Notes: a model not told the origin generated them from the letters alone. Shown: positions 1 through 7,634, counted from the first letter of the stretch. The stretch is 9,217 nucleotides of DNA from Pseudomonadota bacterium (GCA_023419055.1 JAEZYO010000933.1:1-9217); one strand, 5' to 3'. Program-made: numbers and translations.

Positions 1-78
1 CTGGATCGGGCACGGGGCTTCACCGTGTCGGAGCAGGGCGTCGTCGTCCTCGGTAAGGGCGACGTCGTCCCGGGCTGA
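1..78 (+). CDS. glgC: C-terminal end of probable glucose-1-phosphate adenylyltransferase (partial)
   Basis: The window opens inside a reading frame that gives 25 residues and ends at TGA 76-78. The tail reads LDRARGFTVSEQGVVVLGKG and then a short polar end. The pattern 'GFTVSE-x-GVVVLGKG' resembles the last strand of the C-terminal beta-helix of bacterial ADP-glucose pyrophosphorylases, which make ADP-glucose from glucose-1-phosphate and ATP. The gene immediately downstream encodes the glycosyltransferase that uses ADP-glucose, which supports the call because glgC and glgA are commonly adjacent. Only the tail is visible, so no catalytic residue can be checked. Another beta-helix nucleotidyltransferase is the main alternative. 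Confidence 0.6.
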   Translation: MDRARGFTVSEQGVVVLGKGDVVPG

Positions 79-94
79 TCCGGCGCGACCGCTC

Positions 95-124
95 GCCGAG
101 CCGCGGCGCGCCGCCCGTCTCGGC
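95..124 (+). promoter_or_regulatory. GC-rich two-tier hairpin between glgC and glgA
   Basis: An outer stem pairs GCCGAG (95-100) with CTCGGC (119-124). Inside it sits a perfect 12-bp palindrome at 103-114 that can fold as a 4-bp GCGG/CCGC stem with a CGCG loop. No T-run follows, so this is not a textbook intrinsic terminator. It could end or attenuate the upstream transcript, or protect its 3' end. High GC content makes chance hairpins common. Confidence 0.35.
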
Positions 125-146
125 TAGCGCACCCGGCGTTCGCTTC

Positions 147-155
147 TGATATGAC
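147..155 (+). promoter_or_regulatory. Possible extended -10 element just before glgA
   Basis: TGATATGAC fits an extended -10 (TGn followed by TATGAC, 4 of 6 matches to TATAAT). It lies 6 bp before the ATG at 162. No -35 match lies 17 bp upstream and no Shine-Dalgarno sequence precedes the ATG. Together these would fit a leaderless glgA transcript. The signal is short and this is an inference. Confidence 0.25.
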
Positions 156-161
156 TCCGCA

Positions 162-1382
162 ATGAGTCGCATCCGAGCCGCGCTGCTGACGCGGGAGTAT
201 CCACCGGAAATCTACGGTGGCGCCGGCGTGCACGTGGAATATCTCTCGCGCGAGCTCGCGTCCCGCGTCGACCTGTCTGTCTACTGTTTCGGTAAGCCTC
301 GAAACCGCCCGGAGGTCGCCGGCAGCTACGAGCCGTGGGCGGCGCTCTCTGGCTCGGAGCCCGAGCTCGCGGCGCTGCGCACGCTGAGCGTGGATCTCTT
401 GATGGCGCACGCGACGCGCAGCGCTCAGATCGTTCATACGCACACCTGGTATGCAAACTTCGGCGGGCACCTCGCCAAGATGCTCTACGGCATCCCGCAC
501 GTGATGACGTCGCACAGCCTCGAGCCGCTGCGCCCCTGGAAGGCCGAGCAGCTCGCCGGCGGCTACGCGCTCTCGAGCTTTTGTGAAAGGACCGCCATCG
601 AGGCCGCCGACGCGGTGATCGCGGTCTCGAGCGGTATGAAGAAGGACATCCTCGCGGCGTACCCGACGGTCTCGCCCGACAAGGTGCACGTGATTTACAA
701 CGGCATCGACGTCGACGAGTACACGCGCGACTCCGCGACCGACGTGCTCGTCGAGCAGGGCATCGATCCGGCGCGTCCATTCGTGGTCTTCGTCGGCCGC
801 ATCACGCGCCAGAAGGGCATCGTGCACTTGCTGCGCGCGGCTCGACACCTCGACCCGAGCGCGGCGGTGGTGCTGTGCGCGGGCGAGCCGGACACCAAGG
901 AAATCGGTGAAGAGGTGCGGCGCTTGACTGACGAGCTCGTCAGGGTGCGAGAGCCGGGTAGCGTGATCTTGATCGAGAAGATGCTGCCGCGGAAGAAGCT
1001 CGCGCAGATCCTGAGCCACGCGCGGGTCTTCGCTTGTCCGAGCGTGTACGAGCCGTTCGGGATCGTAAACCTCGAGGCCATGGCGTGCGGTGCCCCAGTC
1101 GTCGCTTCCGCGGTAGGGGGCATCCCGGAGGTCGTCGACGACGGCAACACCGGCTTCCTCGTCCCCTTCCAGGGCGACGGCACCCCCAAGAACGAGCCCG
1201 CCGATCCCGAGGCCTTCGCGCGCAACATCGCGGAGAAGCTGAACCGACTGATCGCCGATCCCGCCCTCGCACGCCGCTTTGGTGAGGCGGGGCGCAAGCG
1301 CGTCGTCGAGCGCTTCAGCTGGAGCTCGATCGCCGATCAGACCGCGGCGCTGTACGACGAGCTGGTCAACCGGCGCGCGTAG
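162..1382 (+). CDS. glgA: GT4 glycogen synthase / maltose-1-phosphate synthase, actinobacterial GlgA (GlgM) type
   Basis: The 406-residue protein is a two-domain GT-B glycosyltransferase that would transfer glucose from ADP-glucose in the cytoplasm. The N-terminus carries the nucleotide-sugar loop YGGAGVHVEYLSREL (about 18-32). 'HTHTWYANFGG' follows near residue 95, and the C-domain has GRITRQKG (about 212-219). The GT4 EX7E motif is E297-PFGIVNL-E305, followed by MACGAPVVAS and GGIPEVV. The length and opening MSRIRAALLTREYPPEIYGGAG fit the short (~390 aa) family of Corynebacterium/Mycobacterium glycogen synthases, not the ~480 aa GT5 enzymes of E. coli. In mycobacteria the relative GlgM makes maltose-1-phosphate from ADP-glucose and glucose-1-phosphate, and sequence alone does not settle which acceptor is used here. 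The start is the first ATG before the conserved N-terminus; no Shine-Dalgarno is visible. Confidence 0.9.
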   Translation: MSRIRAALLTREYPPEIYGGAGVHVEYLSRELASRVDLSVYCFGKPRNRPEVAGSYEPWAALSGSEPELAALRTLSVDLLMAHATRSAQIVHTHTWYANFGGHLAKMLYGIPHVMTSHSLEPLRPWKAEQLAGGYALSSFCERTAIEAADAVIAVSSGMKKDILAAYPTVSPDKVHVIYNGIDVDEYTRDSATDVLVEQGIDPARPFVVFVGRITRQKGIVHLLRAARHLDPSAAVVLCAGEPDTKEIGEEVRRLTDELVRVREPGSVILIEKMLPRKKLAQILSHARVFACPSVYEPFGIVNLEAMACGAPVVASAVGGIPEVVDDGNTGFLVPFQGDGTPKNEPADPEAFARNIAEKLNRLIADPALARRFGEAGRKRVVERFSWSSIADQTAALYDELVNRRA

Positions 1383-1396
1383 AGCGCCCCCCGGCG

Positions 1397-1945
1397 ATGA
1401 GTCGCGTCCACCTTCTCGGAGCTTCCGGCTCCGGCACGACGACCCTCGGCCGGGCCCTGGCGGAAGAGCTTCAGTTCGAGTTCCTCGACACGGACTCGTT
1501 CTTCTGGCTGACGAGCGATCCGCCGTATCGACAGCGCCGCGAGCTGTCGGAGCGCAGGCGCTTGCTCGACACCGAGCTTCGCCGCAGCGAGCGCTGGGTC
1601 TTGTCAGGATCTCTATGCGGCTGGGGCGACGTGTTCACGCCATTCTTCGATCTCGTGGTCTACCTGAGCGCACCCACGGAGATCCGCTTGCAGCGACTCG
1701 CACACCGAGAGCTCGCGCGTTTCGGCGCCGCTCGCCTGGGCCCGGGTGGCGACATGCACGAGCAGCACCGAGAATTCTTGGATTGGGCGCGCCGGTACGA
1801 CGACGGCGACGAGGGTCGGAGCAAGCGCCGTCACGACGAGTGGCTCGAGTGTTTGCCCGACTCCTGCAAGATCGTGCGCTTGAGCGGAACGGCGCCGGTC
1901 CCCGAGCTCGTGCGCGCCGTCAGCGGCGTTCTCTGCGATCGTTAA
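1397..1945 (+). CDS. P-loop kinase-like (adenylate/shikimate kinase fold) protein
   Basis: The 182-residue protein has a Walker A motif at 8-15 (GASGSGTT) right after the first beta strand, as in small nucleoside- and metabolite-kinases. DTDSFFW (31-37) sits where these kinases bind substrate, and WVLSGSLCGWGD (67-78) takes the place of the usual strand-2/Walker B region. LVVYLSAP-x-EIRLQRLAHRE (87-105) matches the strand-plus-LID portion of the fold. The C-terminal half is charged, with YDDGDEGRSKRRHDEWLE, and ends in a short helix. ATP binding is well supported. The phosphate acceptor is not known, and I recognise this only as a conserved AAA/adenylate-kinase-like family. It starts 14 bp after glgA and is probably co-transcribed. 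No strong Shine-Dalgarno is seen, and the start is fixed by the conserved first strand. Confidence 0.8.
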   Translation: MSRVHLLGASGSGTTTLGRALAEELQFEFLDTDSFFWLTSDPPYRQRRELSERRRLLDTELRRSERWVLSGSLCGWGDVFTPFFDLVVYLSAPTEIRLQRLAHRELARFGAARLGPGGDMHEQHREFLDWARRYDDGDEGRSKRRHDEWLECLPDSCKIVRLSGTAPVPELVRAVSGVLCDR

Positions 1946-2052
1946 CGGGCGAGCTCAGCGAAGTATCGGGTCGCTGTCCGCGCTGGTGGTGACTCACTGG
2001 TGCTCTGGGCGATAGTTGACCGGTCACGACCCCGAGCGGCAACTTGCGAGGC
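1946..2052. other. Intergenic region with a perfect TGACCGGTCA palindrome
   Basis: The gap between the kinase-like gene and the esterase lipoprotein contains the perfect 10-bp palindrome TGACCGGTCA (2017-2026). It also contains GTGACTCAC, a 9-bp odd palindrome (1989-1997), flanked by a CTGGTG direct repeat (1983-1988 and 1997-2002). These could be operator sites for the lipoprotein gene, whose start codon lies about 40 bp after the 10-mer. No convincing -35/-10 pair or terminator was found. Confidence 0.25.
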
Positions 2053-2056
2053 GGAG
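2053..2056 (+). promoter_or_regulatory. Ribosome binding site of the esterase lipoprotein
   Basis: GGAG lies 5 bases before the ATG at 2062. This favours that ATG over the in-frame TTG at 2044, and it gives a standard lipoprotein signal peptide without an extra six residues. Confidence 0.6.
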
Positions 2057-2061
2057 CTCCC

Positions 2062-3117
2062 ATGCACGGTCGTCGTCTCTCTCTTTCGGCTCTGTCGTTC
2101 ATTGCGCTCGTCGGCTGCTCGGAGGCCGATCGCTCCGTGGGCTCGGGCGGAAGTGGCGGCGGCGCTGGCTCGGGCACTGCGGGTAGCTCGAGTGGCGGAG
2201 GCGGGACGACGGCGGGCTCGGGCGGAAGCGTTGCGATGGGCGGCGGCGCGGGCACGGCGGGCGTCAGCAGCTCGGGCGGCACGAGTGGTGCGAGCGGCGC
2301 CTCGGGAAGCGGAGGCGCGAGTGGCGGCAGCGCGGGCACGAGCTCCGCTGGCTCGGGTGGAAGCACGAACGGTGGCGCAGGAGGCACGTCGGGTACGGCG
2401 GCGTGCAACGGGGGATCCGGCAAAGCCGTCACCGTTCACCTCATCGGCGACTCCACGATGAGCGTCTACGCGAGCGATCTCTATCCGCGCATGGGCTGGG
2501 GTCAGCCGCTCGGCGAGCTCTTCGGCGCAGCGTGCGCAACGGTCAAGGACTGGGCGGCTTCCGGGCGGAGCTCGAAGAGCTTCTTCGATGAAGGGAAGTG
2601 GACTCCCGTCAAAGACGGCCTCGAAGCGGGCGACTACGTCTTGATTCAGTTCGGTCACAACGACGAGAAGACCGACGACCCGCTCCGCTACACGGATCCG
2701 GCGACGACCTTCAAGCAGTACCTCACGACGTACATCGAGGACACGCGCGAAAAGCAGGCCACGCCGATGCTCCTCACGCCGATCCACCGCAACAACTGGA
2801 CCGGAGCGATGATCAAGGACACGCACGGCGGCTACCCCGCGGCGATGCGCGAGCTCGCCGCTTCACTCGAAGTCGAGCTCGTGGATCTGACCTCGCTCAC
2901 CGAAGCGTACTTCGAACGCATCGGTCAGGCGGAGACGACGAAGCACTTCTTGGTGCTCGCCCCGGGCGAGTTCCCGAACTACCCCGACGGCAACACCGAC
3001 AACACTCACCTCCAGGAGTTCGGCGCGCGCAAGATCGGGCAGCTCGCGATGGCCGACGCCTACGCGCAGGGGCTCACGCTCGCGAGCTATCTCGCCGCCG
3101 TACCGATCTCACCCTGA
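2062..3117 (+). CDS. Lipoprotein GDSL/SGNH hydrolase, rhamnogalacturonan acetylesterase-like
   Basis: The 351-residue protein is probably exported and lipid-anchored, and it would remove acetyl groups from pectic rhamnogalacturonan or another acetylated glycan. It opens with a basic n-region (MHGRRLS), a hydrophobic stretch and the lipobox LVGC, with C19 as lipidation site. Residues about 27-112 are a Gly/Ser/Ala/Thr-only spacer. The catalytic domain starts near 120. All SGNH blocks are present: GDS with S131, G168 in 'AASGRSSKSF', N200 in 'FGHND', and D313-x-x-H316 in 'NTDNTHLQ'. Block order and the 'GRSSKSF' and 'GHNDEK' context match the rhamnogalacturonan acetylesterase branch (Aspergillus RGAE, Bacillus YesT/RhgT). 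The true substrate is unproven. It stands alone between unrelated genes and converges on the next gene with a 6-bp gap, leaving no room for a separate terminator. Confidence 0.85.
   Translation: MHGRRLSLSALSFIALVGCSEADRSVGSGGSGGGAGSGTAGSSSGGGGTTAGSGGSVAMGGGAGTAGVSSSGGTSGASGASGSGGASGGSAGTSSAGSGGSTNGGAGGTSGTAACNGGSGKAVTVHLIGDSTMSVYASDLYPRMGWGQPLGELFGAACATVKDWAASGRSSKSFFDEGKWTPVKDGLEAGDYVLIQFGHNDEKTDDPLRYTDPATTFKQYLTTYIEDTREKQATPMLLTPIHRNNWTGAMIKDTHGGYPAAMRELAASLEVELVDLTSLTEAYFERIGQAETTKHFLVLAPGEFPNYPDGNTDNTHLQEFGARKIGQLAMADAYAQGLTLASYLAAVPISP
2137..2400 (+). repeat. Gly/Ser-rich low-complexity linker coding repeat
   Basis: About 86 codons use almost only Gly, Ser, Ala and Thr, built from degenerate units such as GGCTCGGGCGGAAG. 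An exact GGGCTCGGGCGGAAG occurs twice, near 2138 and 2215, and a variant lies near 2350. The tract would act as a flexible spacer holding the esterase domain off the membrane. Such tracts are frequent in lipoproteins of large-genome myxobacteria and can change length by slippage. Confidence 0.8.
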
Positions 3118-3123
3118 AGAGCG

Positions 3124-4557
3124 TCAGCGCGCCGCGAGCGCACCGAGCGTGTTGAGCGCCTGCTCCATCCCCGCGTCGAAGGGATAGCCGGCGTTCAGCC
3201 GCACGAAGTTGCGGAAGCGGCCGCGCGCCGAGAAAATGGTGCCTTCCGCGATGCCGATGCCCGCGTCGAGCGCGCGCCGAGCGAGCTCGGTCGAGTCACA
3301 GCCGTTCGGTAGCTCGACCCAGAGCACGTGCCCGCCTTGTGGACAGGAGACGCGCGTGCCGCTCGGGAAGAACTCGGCGATGGCTGCCCGGTAGGACGAA
3401 ACTTGCGTGACCAGGCGGCGGCGCACGCCGCGCAGGTGGTGCTCGTAGCCGCCGCCCTCCAAGAACTCTGCGACCGCGAGCTGCGGCAGCGTCGGAGTGC
3501 CTACGCTGTAGGTGAACTTGAGGTGCTCGATCTGCGACTGATAACGGCCGGGGCTGATGAACCCCACGCGAAGCCCGGGCGCGAGCGTCTTCGAGAAGGA
3601 GCCGCACAGAAGGACGAGCCCCTCGGTGTCCCAGGCCTTGGCGGGGCGCGGCCGCTCGCCGTCGTGCTGGAGATCGCCGTAGATGTCGTCCTCGATGAGC
3701 GGCACCTCGTGCTTCTTCAAGAGGTGGACCAGCGCCTCCTTCGCGTCGTCCGGCATCAGGGCGCCCGAAGGGTTGCTGAAGTTCGTGACGGTCAAGACGG
3801 CGCGGATGCGGTGCTGCTTGAGCGCCGACTCCAGCGCTCCGAGGTCCATGCCGTTCGCTCCCGTCGGCACCTCGAAGGCGCGGAGCTCGAGGCTCTCGAG
3901 GAGCTGCAGCATGCCGTAATAAGCCGGTGATTCGACGGCGACCGCGTCACCCGGATGAGTGACGGCGCGCACCGCGAGGGACAGCGCTTCCATGGCGCCG
4001 ACGGTGATCACGAACTCGTCCGCCGCGAGCGGGGCGCCCCAGACCATGCTGCGACGCGAGAGCTGCCTTCGGAGCTCTCGAGCGCCGGGCGGCGGCTCGT
4101 ACGCGAGCCCGCGCGGACCCGCGCTGCGCGCCATGGAGGCCATGATGCGAGACAGCTTCTCGGTCGGCAGGAGCGCCGGCGACATGATCGCGGCGCCGAG
4201 CGGCACGACCCGCGGATCGCGCATCGCGCGGTACACGCGCGCGACCTGATCTTGCACGGAGACTCGAGTCGGCACCGTGCACGCGCGCGGCGCGCGCGGC
4301 TCGAGCAAATCCAGGCGCGGTCGCGGCCGCACGTAGTGCCCCGACTGCGGTCGGGCCTCCACCAGGCCACGTCCCTCGAGGAGTTGATACGCCTGGACGA
4401 CCGTCGATACGCTCACTCCGCGCTGCCGGCTGGTGCGACGCACCGAGGGCAAGCGCTCACCCGGACGCAGACGCCCTGCCTCGATCTGGGTGCTGAGCTC
4501 GTCGGCGAGCTGCTGGTACAGGTGCTCGGACGGGAGGACGACCGCGGCGGAACCCAT
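3124..4557 (-). CDS. MocR/PdxR-type transcriptional regulator (GntR winged helix fused to class I aminotransferase-like domain)
   Basis: The 477-residue protein has a GntR winged helix at about 10-78 (LADELSTQIEAG, LPSVRRTSRQRGVSVSTVVQAYQLLEGRGLVEARPQ, split here for reading). A linker follows, then a fold-type I PLP domain from about 110 to the end. PLP-site residues are present: N262 in NPSG, D291 and Y293 in EDDIYGD, the Schiff-base lysine K323 in GSFSKTLAPG, and R453 in FVRLNAGY, which would hold a carboxylate. In this family PLP, or its adduct with an amino acid or amine, acts as the effector, and members usually control a divergent gene. Here that gene is the DUF2917 protein, and the shared region holds operator-like repeats. 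ATG at 4557-4555 is preceded by GGAGGT (4569-4574), 11 bases upstream. The ligand cannot be named from sequence. A true aminotransferase role is possible but less likely. Confidence 0.92.
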   Translation of the reverse strand: MGSAAVVLPSEHLYQQLADELSTQIEAGRLRPGERLPSVRRTSRQRGVSVSTVVQAYQLLEGRGLVEARPQSGHYVRPRPRLDLLEPRAPRACTVPTRVSVQDQVARVYRAMRDPRVVPLGAAIMSPALLPTEKLSRIMASMARSAGPRGLAYEPPPGARELRRQLSRRSMVWGAPLAADEFVITVGAMEALSLAVRAVTHPGDAVAVESPAYYGMLQLLESLELRAFEVPTGANGMDLGALESALKQHRIRAVLTVTNFSNPSGALMPDDAKEALVHLLKKHEVPLIEDDIYGDLQHDGERPRPAKAWDTEGLVLLCGSFSKTLAPGLRVGFISPGRYQSQIEHLKFTYSVGTPTLPQLAVAEFLEGGGYEHHLRGVRRRLVTQVSSYRAAIAEFFPSGTRVSCPQGGHVLWVELPNGCDSTELARRALDAGIGIAEGTIFSARGRFRNFVRLNAGYPFDAGMEQALNTLGALAAR

Positions 4558-4591
4558 GCTGATTTGATACCTCCAATCGCGTTTCGATCAG

Positions 4592-4599
4592 CGATACAG
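4592..4599 (+). promoter_or_regulatory. Candidate MocR half-site CGATACAG
   Basis: CGATACAG at 4592-4599 recurs exactly at 4617-4624, 25 bp further on and in the same orientation. It lies between the main operator candidates and the regulator's start codon, which suits autoregulation. Confidence 0.35.
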
Positions 4600-4611
4600 C
4601 GCCCGAGGGCG

Positions 4612-4625
4612 TGTACCGATACAGT
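4612..4625. promoter_or_regulatory. Candidate MocR operator 1
   Basis: TGTACCGATACA is palindromic at 10 of 12 positions and continues as TGTACCGATACAGT. Its minus-strand reading, ACTGTATCGGTACA, shares the pattern ACTGTAYYGGTMCA with the second site. Its centre is 30 bp from that of site 2, close to three helical turns, as expected for two bound dimers on one DNA face. Confidence 0.45.
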
Positions 4626-4639
4626 GCATAACGCGTCGA

Positions 4640-4655
4640 ACTGTACTGGTCCAGT
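4640..4655. promoter_or_regulatory. Candidate MocR operator 2
   Basis: ACTGTACTGGTCCAGT is a 16-bp near-palindrome with 6 of 8 base pairs matching. It shares the ACTGTAYYGG core with site 1 and is nearer the DUF2917 gene. Occupation could control both divergent promoters. The assignment to this regulator rests on position and on the shared motif. Confidence 0.45.
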
Positions 4656-4668
4656 GGAAGCGCCACTG
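4652..4668. promoter_or_regulatory. Inverted repeat overlapping operator 2
   Basis: CAGTGG (4652-4657) and CCACTG (4663-4668) form a perfect 6-bp inverted repeat with a 5-base spacer. It overlaps operator 2 and sits in the likely 5' leader of the DUF2917 gene. It may add a further half-site (ACTG at 4665 is 25 bp from ACTG at 4640) or form an RNA hairpin. Confidence 0.3.
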
Positions 4669-4710
4669 ATTCTGTGTTGGGTGTCCGACGAGCTTCACGT
4701 TTCGGGTTGC

Positions 4711-4715
4711 TGGAG
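4711..4715 (+). promoter_or_regulatory. Ribosome binding site of the DUF2917 gene
   Basis: TGGAG lies 7 bases before the ATG at 4723. It decides that start over the much longer in-frame extension upstream, which overlaps the MocR gene antisense. Confidence 0.6.
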
Positions 4716-4722
4716 TTTGCCG

Positions 4723-4980
4723 ATGGCCCTGAATCTGTTCACGACCTCGCGCGCTCGTGACGAGCGTGCAGAAACCCGAGTCATCTCGAAGGGTCAGGTG
4801 TGCTCCGTCGACCCGAAAGGTGGGCTCGAGGTCGCGTGCCGGAGTGGCTCGATTTGGGTCACCGCGGGCCTGGAGGACGTGGTGCTCGAGGCGGGCCAGC
4901 GGAAGATCTTCCGGAGCCGCGTGCCCGTGGTGATTGAGGCCCTGACACCGGCTGAAATGGCGCTCTCGCTCCTCGACTGA
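4723..4980 (+). CDS. Small DUF2917-domain protein
   Basis: The 85-residue protein has no signal peptide or membrane segment. Its core 'VISKGQVCSVDP' followed by 'GLEVACRSGSIWVTAGLEDVVLEAG' and 'VPVVIEAL' has the features of DUF2917: a leading basic/hydrophobic strand, G-x-I/L-W-V-T, D-V/H-V-L-x-A/P-G, and a hydrophobic ending. The pattern suggests an all-beta, cupin-like small fold. The biochemical role of DUF2917 is not established. The gene is divergent from the MocR regulator, with about 165 bp between starts, so it is the regulator's most likely direct target. It may read through into glmS 71 bp downstream. The short start was chosen for its TGGAG ribosome binding site and because the domain begins right after it. 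Confidence 0.75.
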   Translation: MALNLFTTSRARDERAETRVISKGQVCSVDPKGGLEVACRSGSIWVTAGLEDVVLEAGQRKIFRSRVPVVIEALTPAEMALSLLD

Positions 4981-4982
4981 GC

Positions 4983-5032
4983 GCCCGAGGACTTTCTTGG
5001 GCTGCCGAAAAAGTGGGCCTCCGCGGCAGTCC
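4983..5032 (+). promoter_or_regulatory. glmS leader with two overlapping, mutually exclusive hairpins
   Basis: Hairpin A pairs GCCCGAG (4983-4989) with CTTGGGC (4996-5002): 7 bp with one G-U pair and a 6-base loop. Hairpin B pairs GGGCTGCCG (4999-5007) with CGGCAGTCC (5024-5032): 9 bp with one G-U pair and a 16-base loop that includes an A5 run. The 3' arm of A shares 4999-5002 with the 5' arm of B, so both cannot form at once. B ends 19 bases before the glmS ATG. The arrangement resembles a regulatory switch, but it could also be chance in GC-rich DNA. It does not resemble the glmS ribozyme. Confidence 0.35.
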
Positions 5033-5051
5033 GATGGCAGATCTGGACCGC

Positions 5052-6877
<1,826 letters not shown>

Positions 6878-6881
<4 letters not shown>

Positions 6882-7576
6882 GCGCCGAGGCCGTGCGCGT
6901 CGTACGTGAAGAGTGGCGGCGCCGAGTGATCGCGGAGTACGGCTCCGCCGCCATCACGAACGATTTCGTGGGGTGGCTGCTCCGTCTCGGCGCGTCGCCG
7001 ACCCTCTTGCACCAGGGGCTCCCCATCGTGGACGACGAGATCGTGCACGCGGAGCTCGCGTTCGAGGTGCTGCGCGAAGCGGGTGGGGGCGACGTGGAGC
7101 TCGGCGGACGCGCCCTCGGTCTCGAATCGCTCCCCGAACTATCGCTGGCGAGCAACGCGTGCCTCTCGGGGGTCCGCGTGTTCTGCCTCGGCGAGACGGT
7201 TGCGGTCCGGCTCTTCAAGCGCCTGCGGGACGGCGCGACGGTCGACGTGGCGCGTCGTGCGCTCGATCGCGTGCTCGCCGACGAGGTGCGCCATCGTGAC
7301 TTCGGCTGGCTCGTGCTCGAGTGGTTCGCGGGGCGGCCCGACTGGTCGGAGCATCGAGCTCTGATTCGAGATCGGCTCCCGGACCTCTTCAGTGAGCTTC
7401 GTCGAAATTACGAGGTTCCGGACGCCCCCTTCGACGAAGCCGCGCGCGCCTTCGGGCTGATGCCGGCGTCGGAGTATCGCCAGGCCCTCTACGAGACGCT
7501 CGAGCGCGACTACATCCCTCGTTTCGAAGAGTACGAGATCGACGCGCGAGCCGCGTTCGACGCGTCGCGGCCCTGA
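6878..7576 (+). CDS. Ferritin-like diiron protein, coupled to glmS
   Basis: The 232-residue protein starts at a GTG that overlaps the glmS stop as GTGA (6878-6881), implying translational coupling. It has the full ligand set of a carboxylate-bridged diiron four-helix bundle, E-x(33)-E-x-x-H and later E-x(29)-E-x-x-H. These are E20 in the first helix, E54-IV-H57, E106 in 'CLGETVAV', and E136-VR-H139 in 'ADEVRHRDF'. The spacing is typical of ferritin-like oxidases, oxygenases and rubrerythrin relatives. The C-terminal third (about 150-232) is acidic and helical, with YETLERDYIPRFEEYEIDA. There is no signal peptide, so it should be cytoplasmic. Iron binding is strongly suggested. The reaction (oxygenase, peroxidase, or oxidation of a small or sugar substrate) cannot be deduced. 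I do not recognise a named family beyond the ferritin-like superfamily. Confidence 0.82.
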
Positions 7577-7585
7577 GCCAGTCTG

Positions 7586-7634
7586 TGCCAGCGACAGCGC
7601 CGAAGCGGTCGAAATCGGCTGATTTCACCTGGCA
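7586..7634 (+). ncRNA. Possible compact three-way-junction RNA element
   Basis: An outer stem pairs TGCCAG (7586-7591) with CTGGCA (7629-7634). Directly inside, hairpin 1 (7592-7611) pairs CGAC with GTCG and CGC with GCG around a CGAA loop, with an AG bulge. Hairpin 2 pairs GAAATC (7611-7616) with GATTTC (7621-7626) around GGCT. Almost every base is paired; hairpins 1 and 2 compete only for base 7611. The element begins 10 bases after the diiron gene's stop and lies in the leader of the lipoprotein gene. It could be a 3' end element, a cis-regulator or an operator. The evidence is a hand-drawn fold only. Confidence 0.3.

Noticed and set aside
124..780. 218-codon minus-strand frame opposite glgA
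   Set aside because: More than a quarter of its residues are Arg, and it lies opposite a clear GT4 enzyme.
1920..2826. Two minus-strand frames with Pro-rich or Arg/Ala-rich repeats opposite the Gly/Ser linker
   Set aside because: Pro/Ala-rich antisense protein is what a GGC/AGC-rich tract gives on the other strand. The plus-strand lipoprotein with intact catalytic residues explains the region.
3955..4722. Long N-terminal extension of the DUF2917 gene
   Set aside because: It runs antisense through the MocR gene. The Shine-Dalgarno and the domain both point to the ATG at 4723.
4981..5051. glmS ribozyme upstream of glmS
   Set aside because: The 71-bp gap is too short for the ribozyme core, its pattern of stems is absent, and the ribozyme is known mainly from Firmicutes.
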